Below are positions 32,791 through 43,434 of a DNA stretch of 64,000 nt, one piece after another. This DNA is from Durusdinium trenchii. Taxonomy: Eukaryota > Sar > Dinophyceae > Suessiales > Symbiodiniaceae. The notes below the pieces were generated by a model. The model searched no databases. It had not been told where the DNA came from and saw only the letters and a list, made by a program, of their open reading frames with translations. The stretch covers positions 138,438 to 202,437 of the forward strand of contig CAXAMN010005236.1 of NCBI GenBank assembly GCA_963970005.1. The letters are read 5' to 3'. Positions within the stretch are counted from its first letter, which is position 1. Each line of letters begins with the position of its first letter. The position numbers and the translations under genes are program-made.

Positions 32791-35700
32791 AGCATTCGCG
32801 ATAAAGTTGATGTCAACACAACTAAGCTCGACCAGTGAATTCGATTCTTGGAACGTGAGTCGTCACCTCTACTCGCTAAGTCGCGCTCGGTCTAACCAGG
32901 GAATAGACCGGTTGAACTTGCGGTTTGGTGCTGCATGCTTTGGATACACAGTCTTGTCTTGTGTAAATCCAACCCTCCTGTACCCGTAGGGGAAGGGCTG
33001 TGAGGAGCGTCATGGAGCGGTGCACAAGTTGTGGGTGGTAGGTCACACTCCGTTTTCTGCACTTCTTGGTTTTCTAAGAACATCCTTAGTAAAGATCCGT
33101 TGGCAAATGTTTTGTAATATCAACTTGAGTCACGATTGCAAGTCGACCAGTTGACGGAGTCGCACGGCTTATAGACATGTGGTGAGCAGCGCCGACATGA
33201 GCTTTGGCTGAAAGCTGGCTGAAAGGATCCCCAAATGATTTCCAGGTTGATGCAACAATGGTCGCCATCAGCTTTCTGAGCCTGCCCCTGCAGTCGCCCC
33301 TGGAGTGTCCTGATGGATCCAACCTGGATCTCCGATGGGATTTGTTCACATCTTTTGATATGGTCTCTTTGGGTGGGAGGTCATCTCTCCCGATGGAGAT
33401 TCCCGCAATGCTCACGTGACGAGTGTCGAGTCATGAAACATTCATGGAAAAACAAAGATAGAACAACATCAAACAAACAATGACTAGATCTTAGATCAAC
33501 CTCTTTTGACAAAATTAGATCATGCGCGTTTGAGGCTGTGGCGATCCACTTGCCATCAAGGAAAACAACGAGCATCAGCAGCCATTTATTTGGCTGTAAA
33601 GGGTTTTTACCATCAGAGTGCTTAGCTTGAGAATGTCACGCAAAAAACATGACATAGTATCATCACGTAAACCTTAAAGAGTATATATACATGTCTCCTA
33701 AAGCAATGTCACGCTCATGCGGGTTTACCCTCTCGTGAAGGCGTTAAACAAATATACATTCCTTCATATTCCTTCATTTACAGCACTCATCCATTGTGTT
33801 GTTTGTTTGATCATTTTACTTCAAGCATACTATGGCAGAAAACATACAATAACAGTAGTGAGATGCAAAATCATCAAATGGGAAAAAATATGTGCATCAC
33901 TATGGCTCTTACAACAAACTGCCCGAGAGAAACGAGAAGAAACACCAAGCGAGTACTCTGTGCAGCAAAATCTCTGAAGCATTAAAGCCATAAAATGCCA
34001 TAAACAGATAAAAAAATTGCTCAGGGGTTTAGTTCTGTTGCGCTATCTTTGCATGTCGTGTTTAAGAAGTCTCTGAAGGCGAGCATCTGTTTTGAAAAAG
34101 GATTAGTTCTGTAAAGGGTCAAACGTCTTGTACACTTTCCATCCGTTTTCATTAACAACACTTGAAGTAAAATGATCAAACTACTCTGGATTACTCTGTT
34201 GTTTTGATTACTTCTGTTTTCTTTCTAATATATTACCTTTCTCTCACATTTGGTACCCCAAACTGAGTTTCTGTAAAACAAATGGTCGCACTCCGTGCGA
34301 GATCCCAAACACAAATCCATCTGTTTTGACCCCGCATCCGCATTCCGTATACAATATATAGATATCTTTATCATCGTAATGTAAATGGTAACATCGTAGC
34401 ATGGTTGATTTGATGAGGTAGGGTTTTGCTGTAAGGTAGTTTGCACAAATTGGTCCGCACCATGGACTCCGTATTTGGTAAAACAACAAGAAGACACGAA
34501 AAAAAGGCAACGCACTAATTTGGAATACTCTGGAGTTTTCATTACCATCACGATGGGAGAGGTGAACCTTACCACACAGGAAAGAATGCCAGCGTACACC
34601 CGCTCTCTCCGGTGGTCGTTTCTCTCGGAGGCAGGGCATGACATAAAAAAAATTGTTCATGAGGGTTCTCATTTTTGCTTCTCTCTCGTTTTTCATCGTG
34701 TTTTTGGTCCAAATTTACATTATTTTAGGCCTTCATGTTCTTTCATTATACTGGAACAATCATTCCGCCCTCAGGCGGGGGAGCCTCCTTGAAGAAGCGT
34801 GCATTTTGCAGCCTTCAAAGCACAAAAAGCTGTAGGCAAATTGAAACATGATTTTAGTCTTTCAAAACAACTACTGTCTCTAAAATGGCTTGAATCCATC
34901 CAAAGGTTAGCAAAAGCATCGCCCAATCTAACCAAGAAACCTGTCACTGCCGGTGACATCCATTTTATTTCAGAGTCATCATATATTAGATTAAACTAAA
35001 TTAGTAGTATAACATGACAAAAACGTGGTTGACCACCCTCATCTTAGAATGTCGGTAGCAACAGGAATAGTAAAGCCATTCGTAGAACTCTTTCCATGAA
35101 GGTTTGCCATTCTGTTTTTGTTAATCAAACGACATTGCTGTTTTGCCGGTGCTTCAGGAATGTTATCAAAAGCAGCAGCAACATCATGCACAAACAGTTC
35201 ACTACATACAATGAGAACCTGACCCTTGAAGGGGTAGGGGTCGCAAAAAAAATCAATTTTCATCCAATTTCATAGAGGATACTGGCCAGGTCATAATTTT
35301 TTTTTGGAAAGCTTTTAACCAATACCGGTCATCTTGACTATTGATGTGAAGCTCGTACAGGTATGCTCACAAGATTCAGTGCAGCAGCCTTGTGCATGAA
35401 TGTGCTTGGCTAGTCAACAAAAGAATACAATACAATCAAACAACAACCATTCATTGCTGGCAGCTGTCAAGAGCACCGCAGTGAAAAAATGCGGAAACCA
35501 ACGAAAACCCGAAAATTGCGAAAACCACAAAAACACGGTGAAAAGCATGTTGCTATGATTTCTTTGTTATCATTCTCTCCGCCTCTTAGGTGGTCGCTCA
35601 AAACGATTCTTATATTCTTTTGGTCAAGGCTGGTTCGATCATCAAAATCCGTACCTCACGAAGTCTTGGGGATTCTCTCACAAAGCGCCACGAAAATGGA

Positions 35701-37265
35701 CACACATGCGAGAACGCCGTGATTTCTGTTTTTATCATGTGTGTTCACTTTTCAAAGGTTATGTCACAAGATAGGCCAAAGACATCCGACAATTAAGAAT
35801 ACCCGCGAAAACGTGAAAACAGTTTTTTACTTTTTCAGTTTTCTCATCTTTTCGTTGCGCTGCGGTTTTGCACGATGCAGTTTTTACATCCTTAGATTAC
35901 GCTCCGGGGTTCCTCAATCATGCCAAATAAGTCTTTAAAATGTGTGTCATGCTGTTAGGTGTGGCCCCGAAGTCCTTTTTTGTTGGCTTTCCAGTTTCTG
36001 GCAAAATCTTCCTTGCCCCATACTCGGTTGCCCAGCGTGTCCTGTATGCAGTCATTCGTCCTTCTCAAAAGTGCTTGTGATCTGAAATCGGACTTGTCAT
36101 GACTTGTGGCCATCCTCTTGTCCACCAGCCACTTCCACAGTGACTATCGGTTCTGCTATTCGACCCCCTCAGCCCCTGAACATGCTTCCTTTCATGTACT
36201 GCATATATAATTGGGTGCATCGGCCTCTTTGTATAGCTCTTCTGTGGGAGGTACTCCCAACTCCTCGAACTAGATCTAGACAATCTAGACATGTCTCGAA
36301 CTATACTATATAAAAACATATGTGTTCAGCCTGGAAATTGCCGGGAAGCGTCTCTTGATTTTGAAAGCTCACCAAAGGAATCCAGGAAGCCACATTCAAT
36401 TATATAGTATAGTCTTTTGCACCAGCCCTGTACTTTGCCATTTTGGCTACAAGGTAGCACGTCAACACACTGAACGTAATGTAGACTTCAACTGGGGCTC
36501 CAAAAACTAAGTCAATGGGAGGCAAGAAGGCAAATAGTAAATGTTTCAGTAAGTAAGAATCATAGACGTTTTTGGAATCATAATCCACTCCTCGATTTTC
36601 CAGGTTGTAAAGCCAATGGTGAGGCGCATTCGGGTGAAGGTGCAACGCAAGGTCCGCGTTAGAAGGAGTAAGAAAAAAAAGAAACTGCACACAGCGCAGC
36701 ACAGTACACATGTGGCCTTTACACCCCCCACATGTGGCTCAGGGCTGAGAAGCTTGTGAAACATTTAGCCAGGAAAGGCATGTTTAACTTCATGTGGCGC
36801 GCGGCATTTGTTTGTGCATGTTTTTTTTCACAAAGCTTACACACCTACCATACCAGACCATATATATAACAATTACTGTTACTACTACTGTTACGTTACA
36901 TTTACAATGAGTCGACTATAGACTATAGGCTATAGAATATGACTATGACTATGATACTATTACTATTACTAATACAGCGCAGCACAGTACACATATCAGT
37001 AATTTAGTGACAGGACTTTTCAGGATGTCACTCTGCAGGGTGTTTTTTGGGGATGGACCAAGTCGGACTAAATCCCATCTCCGAATGCCGTCACATGATA
37101 TATGACATGATATGAGCAATATCATATGTTTGATGATATGAGTGATGGTAGACAGATAGACAGAGACAGATAGACAGGACTCGGACAGATAATAAATGAT
37201 AGAGTGATAGATGCCAAATCCTGGACTCCTTAAAGCAAACCCCAAACACCTATTTCGCGCTCAGT
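32791..37265. other. AT-rich region without recognised gene
   Basis: Many short frames on both strands, none with motifs. CGAAAA-type short repeats recur at about 35489-35545, similar to those near 27080-27240. A patch at 37153-37200 is GATA/CAGA-rich. No RNA gene recognised. Confidence 0.4.
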
Positions 37266-37269
37266 CTCA

Positions 37270-38115
37270 GTCAGAGTCAGAGTCATTTAGTTCAAATAAT
37301 TTTGATTTAGTTCAAACAAAGTTTGGATTTAGTTAAAAGAAAACCTTTGTATAATAGTTCAAATAGATTATATTATATATATAGTTAGAAGATCTTTTTA
37401 ATAGTTCAAAGACTTCTATTATTTGCACCTCATCGGCATCTTTCATACTACTTTTTCCCCTCCAAACAGTCATCTCAAGCCTTCGAACTATATATATACA
37501 ATATAACCTTCGGGCCGGGGCACTTCAGTTTGGACTGACTAGGATGGCAAAATTTCAGAGTCCAGCCTGGGTCGAGCCTAACCACGGGTACACCTCTATT
37601 GTGCCACCGCACCGCCTCAGCTTGCTGAACCAGCGAGAACGCGACATTGGAAGTTGAGAGAGAGAGAGAGAGAGGTCGGGCATTTTGAAGGGACTCTCTA
37701 CCCAATTCTTGAGGATGACTTCCTTGACTCGGAACTTGGATGCGTGACTCCTCCCTCCTGTTAGTCAGTTAGTCCGAGTCCGCTGTGATAGATAGATGAA
37801 ATTATCGATAGAGGAAATGATGGATAATAACTATAAATAGTAATAGATTGATGGAACAAATGATAGTGATAGTGAGTCATAGTCAGCCATAGCAAGTTAT
37901 AAGTAGTTGTTCAGACCACAGCCAAATCAAGTCAACTAAGACTAGACGTTAGGTAAAACTTCCATGTTTTTTTAAACATAGTTCGGAACCGTTTGGAACC
38001 GTTCGAAACTATATATAACCCAAAAACCCATTTGGTTCGGAATTAGTTCGGAACTTTTGGGAAGTTATTTATAGTTCGGAACCGTTCGGAACTATATATA
38101 AAACATCAATGTTTA
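37270..38115. repeat. TAGTTCAAA / TAGTTCGGAACCG repeat field
   Basis: Repeats of (T)AGTTCAAA at 37270-37410 and of TAGTTCGGAACCGTTCGGAA-like units at 37978-38100, each followed by (TA)n. An (AG)n run is at about 37658-37673. Related TATAGTTCAGAG / TATAGTTCAAG phrases occur at 49272-49345, across the LINE insertion, so the 10.9-kb LINE lies inside this repeat field. Confidence 0.6.
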
Positions 38116-38173
38116 AATTCAACATAGTATAACAACTTAAAACATATTTTTGTATATGATATAAGTATGTACG

Positions 38174-38189
38174 TATGTATATTATATAT
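38174..38189. repeat. Target-site duplication, 3' copy
   Basis: TATGTATATTATATAT, identical to 49074-49089 and directly abutting the 3' end of the LINE (minus strand). The matching 16-mers diverge on both outer sides. The AT-rich sequence raises the chance of coincidence, but the placement at both element ends is exact. Confidence 0.75.
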
Positions 38190-38291
38190 CACCACTCGCG
38201 CTCGACGAATCTGAAAGCGTCAGCGGTATGTCGGTCGCTCTGGACCGATCATACAAGAACCCCCTGCACAGAAAAGATAGGACCCTAGCAG
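38190..38291 (-). other. LINE 3' UTR and 3' end
   Basis: 102 bp from the ORF2 TAG (38294-38292) to the target-site duplication. There is no A-rich tail or simple-repeat tail inside the element, and the last bases of the element are GAGTGGTG. The 3' recognition sequence for the element's RT is expected here. Confidence 0.6.
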
Positions 38292-41200
38292 CTAAAAGCA
38301 GAAAGGGACGCGCCAAGAGTCAATGGTGCGACCCGCGCCGGCATTCAATGCCTTGGCAAGAGAGAAGAGGACATCGTCCTCCATGAAGGGAACAGCGCCA
38401 ACAATTGCGCTCTGTGGGAGAACCTTGCCGGCTGACTTTACAAACCTTGGGTTAAAGTCGCCTGGAAAGGCATCAACATGTACATCCTTGGAGAAAAATT
38501 GAAAAGCTTGTCTGATCTTGCAGACAATGGAATGCATGGTAATTGATTCATAGTCACCCTCACATCTGAATCCCTTTGCATGAAAAAGAACGGCGATCTC
38601 ACAAAAACTTGAAGCCGTGCCGGCTTGAATCTTCCAGCGAAGGGAACGGGCAAACCTGCAGATCTCATGCCACTCAGCCTGTGCATATCTCCAGCGTTTT
38701 GGCGGAGCAAGCTTATCAGGTATTTTGGGTTTCCAGCTATGTAGAGCTTTCACAGCCGTCCAATCCCACTTGGGAAATTGTCTTCGCGCATCCACAATGT
38801 TAAAGTTGTCAACAGTCGCAGGAATGTCAAGACTGGGTGACACGGAAACCTCAGCATGTGTATCAAGGTGGGCATGAAGTCGGACTAGCCACTCCTGGTG
38901 TAATGTCGCTGCAGCTTGCATGGCCCGCGCCATGTGTGGGTACACGGGGGCAATGCGGCCGGCTAGTGCCCTTGCTGCATGGTCAGCATCACGATTTCTA
39001 ATGATGTGCTGAACCGTAGTTCCTGCATTTGCAGCTTTGACGGGGCACAACTGGTGGTTGGGCACATTCTCAAAGAGGTGTGCTGGTATCCAGTGTGCTT
39101 CCAACGGTGAGCAATGTAACTGGGATCTAGACTGGTGCAATTCAAGTATTGCCAACCACCAATCACGGCATTTCCAGTGTGGTTGAACTTCCCCATGTTG
39201 GACCAAAAACCGGACATTATGCACAACAGCTTGGTTGTCACAGTAAATGCGGACAGGTGCTTCACTGCTTGAAAATGCGATCCAGATGGCCCACAGTTCG
39301 GCCACAAAGCTGGAAAGGTTCCAGCGTTGTACTCTACCTACACGAAGTGCACGCCCAAACTGGTCAATGACAGCGAATGTGGCCGTTGTCAGCCAAAAGC
39401 TTTCCTGCCAAAGGACAGACCCGTCTGTCCAAACTTCCTGCAAGGGGGCGACAGGGTCAAAGACTGCAGCTTCGTCTACCCGTGCTGTACTGTGCAGCAG
39501 CCTAAAAGCGGTAAGGCGGAAAGGATGTTCGACGTGCCCTAAAAGTGAAAAATTTGGTCCAAGTTCATGAAGAACAGGTGGGGAGGCAGCATTATGGTAG
39601 GCAGAGCATTCATGAACTAAATGGTACAAAGATTCTTTGGTTTGACCGCAAAACCTGCAGGTGTTTGAGTCGCACCAGCCTGCCGCGGCAAGACGGTCTC
39701 TAGTGAGTGTGCAGCCAACGATGACCGATTCAAACCTGATGGTGGATGAGGGCCCCTCTGGCGTGGCAAAGGTCGGTTTGCGGGCAAACATCGTTGAGGC
39801 ATGCAGGTCCAGGAGACCTGTCGGCGGGCTAAAGTCTTTCCGAGTGGTGGAGGTGGCGCGGGTGTATGCACACTGGCAAACAATCTCTTGGAGTGCTGGA
39901 GCAATATCACGCGGGGCACATTCACCCAGCTGGAGCGGAGCGGAATGGTGAAATCGGATCCGCAGCTGTGAGTCGACCTGAATGCCCAGGGTGTCACATG
40001 CATGTGCAAAGCAAGAAACAAGAGAGTGTTTGTGCTTCATTCCAGCTTCCCAAAGCGTGCAGAGTTTCTGAACAGTCATTGGAATTTGAAAGCAAAACCT
40101 AAAAAGCTCAAGCACACAATTATAGGCTTTGGCCAAGGAAGGATCGGTCCGATGTGGTTGTCCGTGAAAAGCCAACACAAGCCATCTGGAACGAGCGATC
40201 GGCCGATTTTTCCAAAGGGCCTTGACAACTGCCCCTTGAACACGCTGGATAGCAGCTTTGGGCAAACAAGAAATGTGTGCACCATAGGTGAGTGTAGGGA
40301 TGGCTTTTGTTCCAATTAGTGCAGCTTTAACTTTAAGGGGGATCGGTAGGGCCCCAATACACTCAACCGAAGCGAGAACCTGTTGTAAGGTTTTGTCATC
40401 CAATCCACAATCATTCTTGTTGGATGTGTAGATACGGGTGCCTAATGCATCAAATGTCAAGGCAAGCTTCATCTCCGGGAAGGTATCCCGTGCAGCTTGG
40501 CGAGCCGAAGTGGAAGTACCCCACACAATGGACTTACCATCGTTAAGCTTCTGTCCAATAAGCATGTCCCACAGCCTGGTAGCTTGCACGGCCTGTGAAA
40601 GGAGCGCAATGTTGTGAATGCGGGTCCATAAATATGCGTCGTCGATATAGGCTTTGACTGTGATTTCAGGCAAACATTCAAGCATGTGGATCCAGACTTT
40701 GGTGTGGACGTTAATTGCTATAAGGGATAAGGAGCAACCCTGGGCTACACCGTTGGCTGCAGTGGTGTGATGTGGGTTCATCCAACCTTTGTAGCAAAGG
40801 TGCCTCCGGAAACCCCTATACATTTTGGCGAAAATGTTGACAAAGCCTTTGGGGAGACCCAGGGCCAAAAACAAGGCACATGTTATCGAAGGGACGATTC
40901 GATCAAAGCACTTGGCCTTGTCGAGCTTGACGCCAATTAGATCTTGGCCGGCATGCAGGGCAGTGTCAATATCAAGCCGCAGGGCCGTGTGCAAAAGCGG
41001 CATGGTGCGACCTTTGATGCCACCAATGATCGAAGATGGCATTGTGGCCTCCTGCCATGACTGCAACTGCTCGTAACGAGCACCAGTGTAGGCGAGCAGT
41101 AGAGCGGGGATGATGGTAATAAGCCGCTTATTCATGGCGTCATTGGGCCCGGGTTTATGGAGGATAATTTTTGCTTAGTACAAGTGAGCATGTGTGGAAG

Positions 41201-43200
41201 CTCATTGCCAAAGGTGTCCTCGGCCCACTGAAAGAAACGAGCAATTGGTTCGAAGGTTTGAACAGGTAGTGCTTGAAGCTCAACTGTTCGCCACCCGTCT
41301 AAGCCTGGTGCGGCTTGTTTCTTTCTACGTTGGATGACCCGAAACAGGGATTCCGCGTCAATGGGGGGCAGAGATGCAGAATGGACATGATTGTCAATAT
41401 ATGGCCAAATGGTCTGCAAAATCTTAATGGGATCTTCATGCGAAGCATTGACCCCATAGACTGAATCCCATTTGGAGTTCAAGCAATCGAGAGCTTTGCC
41501 AGGCTGGTATAGAATGTTGCCTAGTTCATCTTGGACTAAGTTGGGTGGTTCGTCTTGCAATCGTTGCCGCAGGTAGCGGAAGATATAACTGCCCCCGGTG
41601 TGAGCGGCATGTTTGATGCGGGTTTTCCAGGTATTGATCCTATTGCACTTAAGACTGTGGGTATGTTCTTGTGTGGTGTTGTCGACCCACATTTTAGCGG
41701 TGCAAATGTGGACGAGGGTGATATGAGATGCATGGGGCCATTCACAAGGTGCCTGCAGTGAAGCGAGGCTCCGTTTGACTCTATCTGCTGTCTGACGGAA
41801 AATGAACCAGTCCTGGTCTGAGCTGCAGCCACGTGATCTGCGGACATGAAGCTCTTCCAACCGGCTCCGAAGCTTGTAGAGCATGGTCGAACGACGGGTG
41901 GCCGCACAGTGGTTTGCTTGCTGGCGAGGGCAGAAAGTCTTCTTAACAAATTGGGGGGGGCTTTGCCCGGTGTTGGGGGCCCGGTCGTGAGGTCAAAACA
42001 GGCAGCCTTATAATGCACGAAACCCACAATGGAGAGGGATCTCCATGAGAATGAACATCGTACAGGTCTGTGCTGTCGACCGAAGGTACTCAAGACCTCG
42101 CACTCCTGAAGCGCAAAAAGAGCTTGCCGATTAAGAAGAATCCCATCGATAGACGAGCGCCCTTCGCCAACACCGGAAAAAAGGCCGTCACGGGAGAAGG
42201 TAAGTGGTCGCTCGGGCAGCCCTTCAAAATCTTGTGTAGTCAATGGGTCACACCAACCATTGGCTAGGACGGCGGCTGCGATCGAAGGGTATGACAGAGG
42301 TGTGGCCTGGAAGTCCCCTGCCACTATGACGGGGATGGAACCAAATTGTGCCGTAACATCGAGTATGTTCGCGAAAAGGCTATCATTGTCTGAATGCAAC
42401 TGGTCATCCTGTGATGCACCGGTGGTGGCATAAACCGAAACAACAAGGGCCGTATGAATGGGTGTAACCTGTATCCAGCTGAAGGCACAGCGTTTGGTAT
42501 CCATGATGGTCGGAAACAGACCTGTCACATCTTCTTTGGGATCGAAAGGCCTCGTGGCTCCTTTGGGGCCCAGGATGGCAGTCCCTCCACAGGGGGTTTG
42601 GGTCCAACCTTTCTTGTGGATTATACCAGGCAAAAGGGGACCAAGGACTGGTTCGAACCCAGCTTCATGGAACTCAAAGGAGGCAGATCGGACATTGTTC
42701 TTGCCAATGCGAGTCTCTTGCAGACACAACACGTCAGCTTGCCACCCTTTCCAGTCGGAGTTCGTGCGGACTGACCCCACATTGGCAGTAACAAATGTCA
42801 TGGCAGGCTGATCGGGTCCTTCGCCCGGGAAACCTTTGGTGGAGTCAAACTGGTTGGCGCCAAAATGGCAATCAATTGACCGTGAAACAGACGAAACAAC
42901 GATTCTCCTAGGAAAAACACGTGAGCTCTGATGGCAGGGTCTCATTCCCTTTGGGAGAGGCGGCATCAGCGCTTTTTCATCAGACAAAAACGAAAGCGGC
43001 GAGGTACCGCTGTAAGCTGCTTGTGAACGGATCCAAAAGTGAATTGATGAAGTGACCCTCCGGGCCTGCATCACTAGGTCTCTCCCCACGAGTCCATGAA
43101 GGACATCACCAAAACCAGAAAAGGATGCAACGAACAAACCAAATGAGACAGCGAGGATGCATGCGCTAAGGAAGGATGTGACAAAGTCCAAAAAATCCAT
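38292..43200 (-). CDS. LINE ORF2: AP endonuclease, reverse transcriptase, RNase H (two frameshifts)
   Basis: Target-primed retrotransposition enzyme. The probable start is ATG at 43200 in a GCCATGG context, followed by a hydrophobic segment (FLSACILAVSFGLFVASF). The endonuclease (to about 42050) has VTANVGSVR, LCLQETRIG, VIVAGDFQ, SSIDGILL and QHRPVRCSF, i.e. the N, E, GDF, D and H catalytic set. RT has GLDGWRTVELQ, KLDKAKCFD (motif A), GVAQGCSLS (B) and AYIDDAYLW (C, about 40650-40640). A finger CRFCGQTKESLYHLVHEC and RNase H follow (VWTDGS, VAELWAI, YCDNQA, NRDADHA). A one-base deletion in C8 (plus G8, 41953-41960) shifts endonuclease into RT. Another in A5 (41168-41172) precedes the HKPGPNDAMNKR block. 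Without these deletions the ORF would be about 1,636 codons. All catalytic residues seen are intact. Confidence 0.9.
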
Positions 43201-43434
43201 GGCAGCGAAGGCTGGAGCCGGAATAAGTCCAAAATCCAGAGAGGTGCCACGCACGTTGGACGAAAGAGAAAAGTCAAAAGTCAACTCGGAGGAGTTGAAG
43301 GGAGGATGCACGGCAAGCCAAGGCCAAGCGCCGACCTCACGTGGATGTGCACTGAGCAATGGCCCCCTGGGCCACGGCCGATCGGTGCAGTGGAACTGGT
43401 GATGGAGCCTGGCTGCTCGGCTTGCCCTCGGTTT

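Noticed and set aside
36437-36453. Relic of the dinoflagellate spliced leader (GCCATTTTGGCT + A + CAAG)
   Set aside because: Twelve bases match exactly, but an inserted A breaks the 3' end, the 5' CCGTA is absent and no retrogene follows; it may be chance.
41536-41880. C-terminal 115 residues of the 607-codon endonuclease frame
   Set aside because: After the homopolymer frameshift this is a shadow of the RT frame, so the endonuclease protein should not be annotated to 41536.
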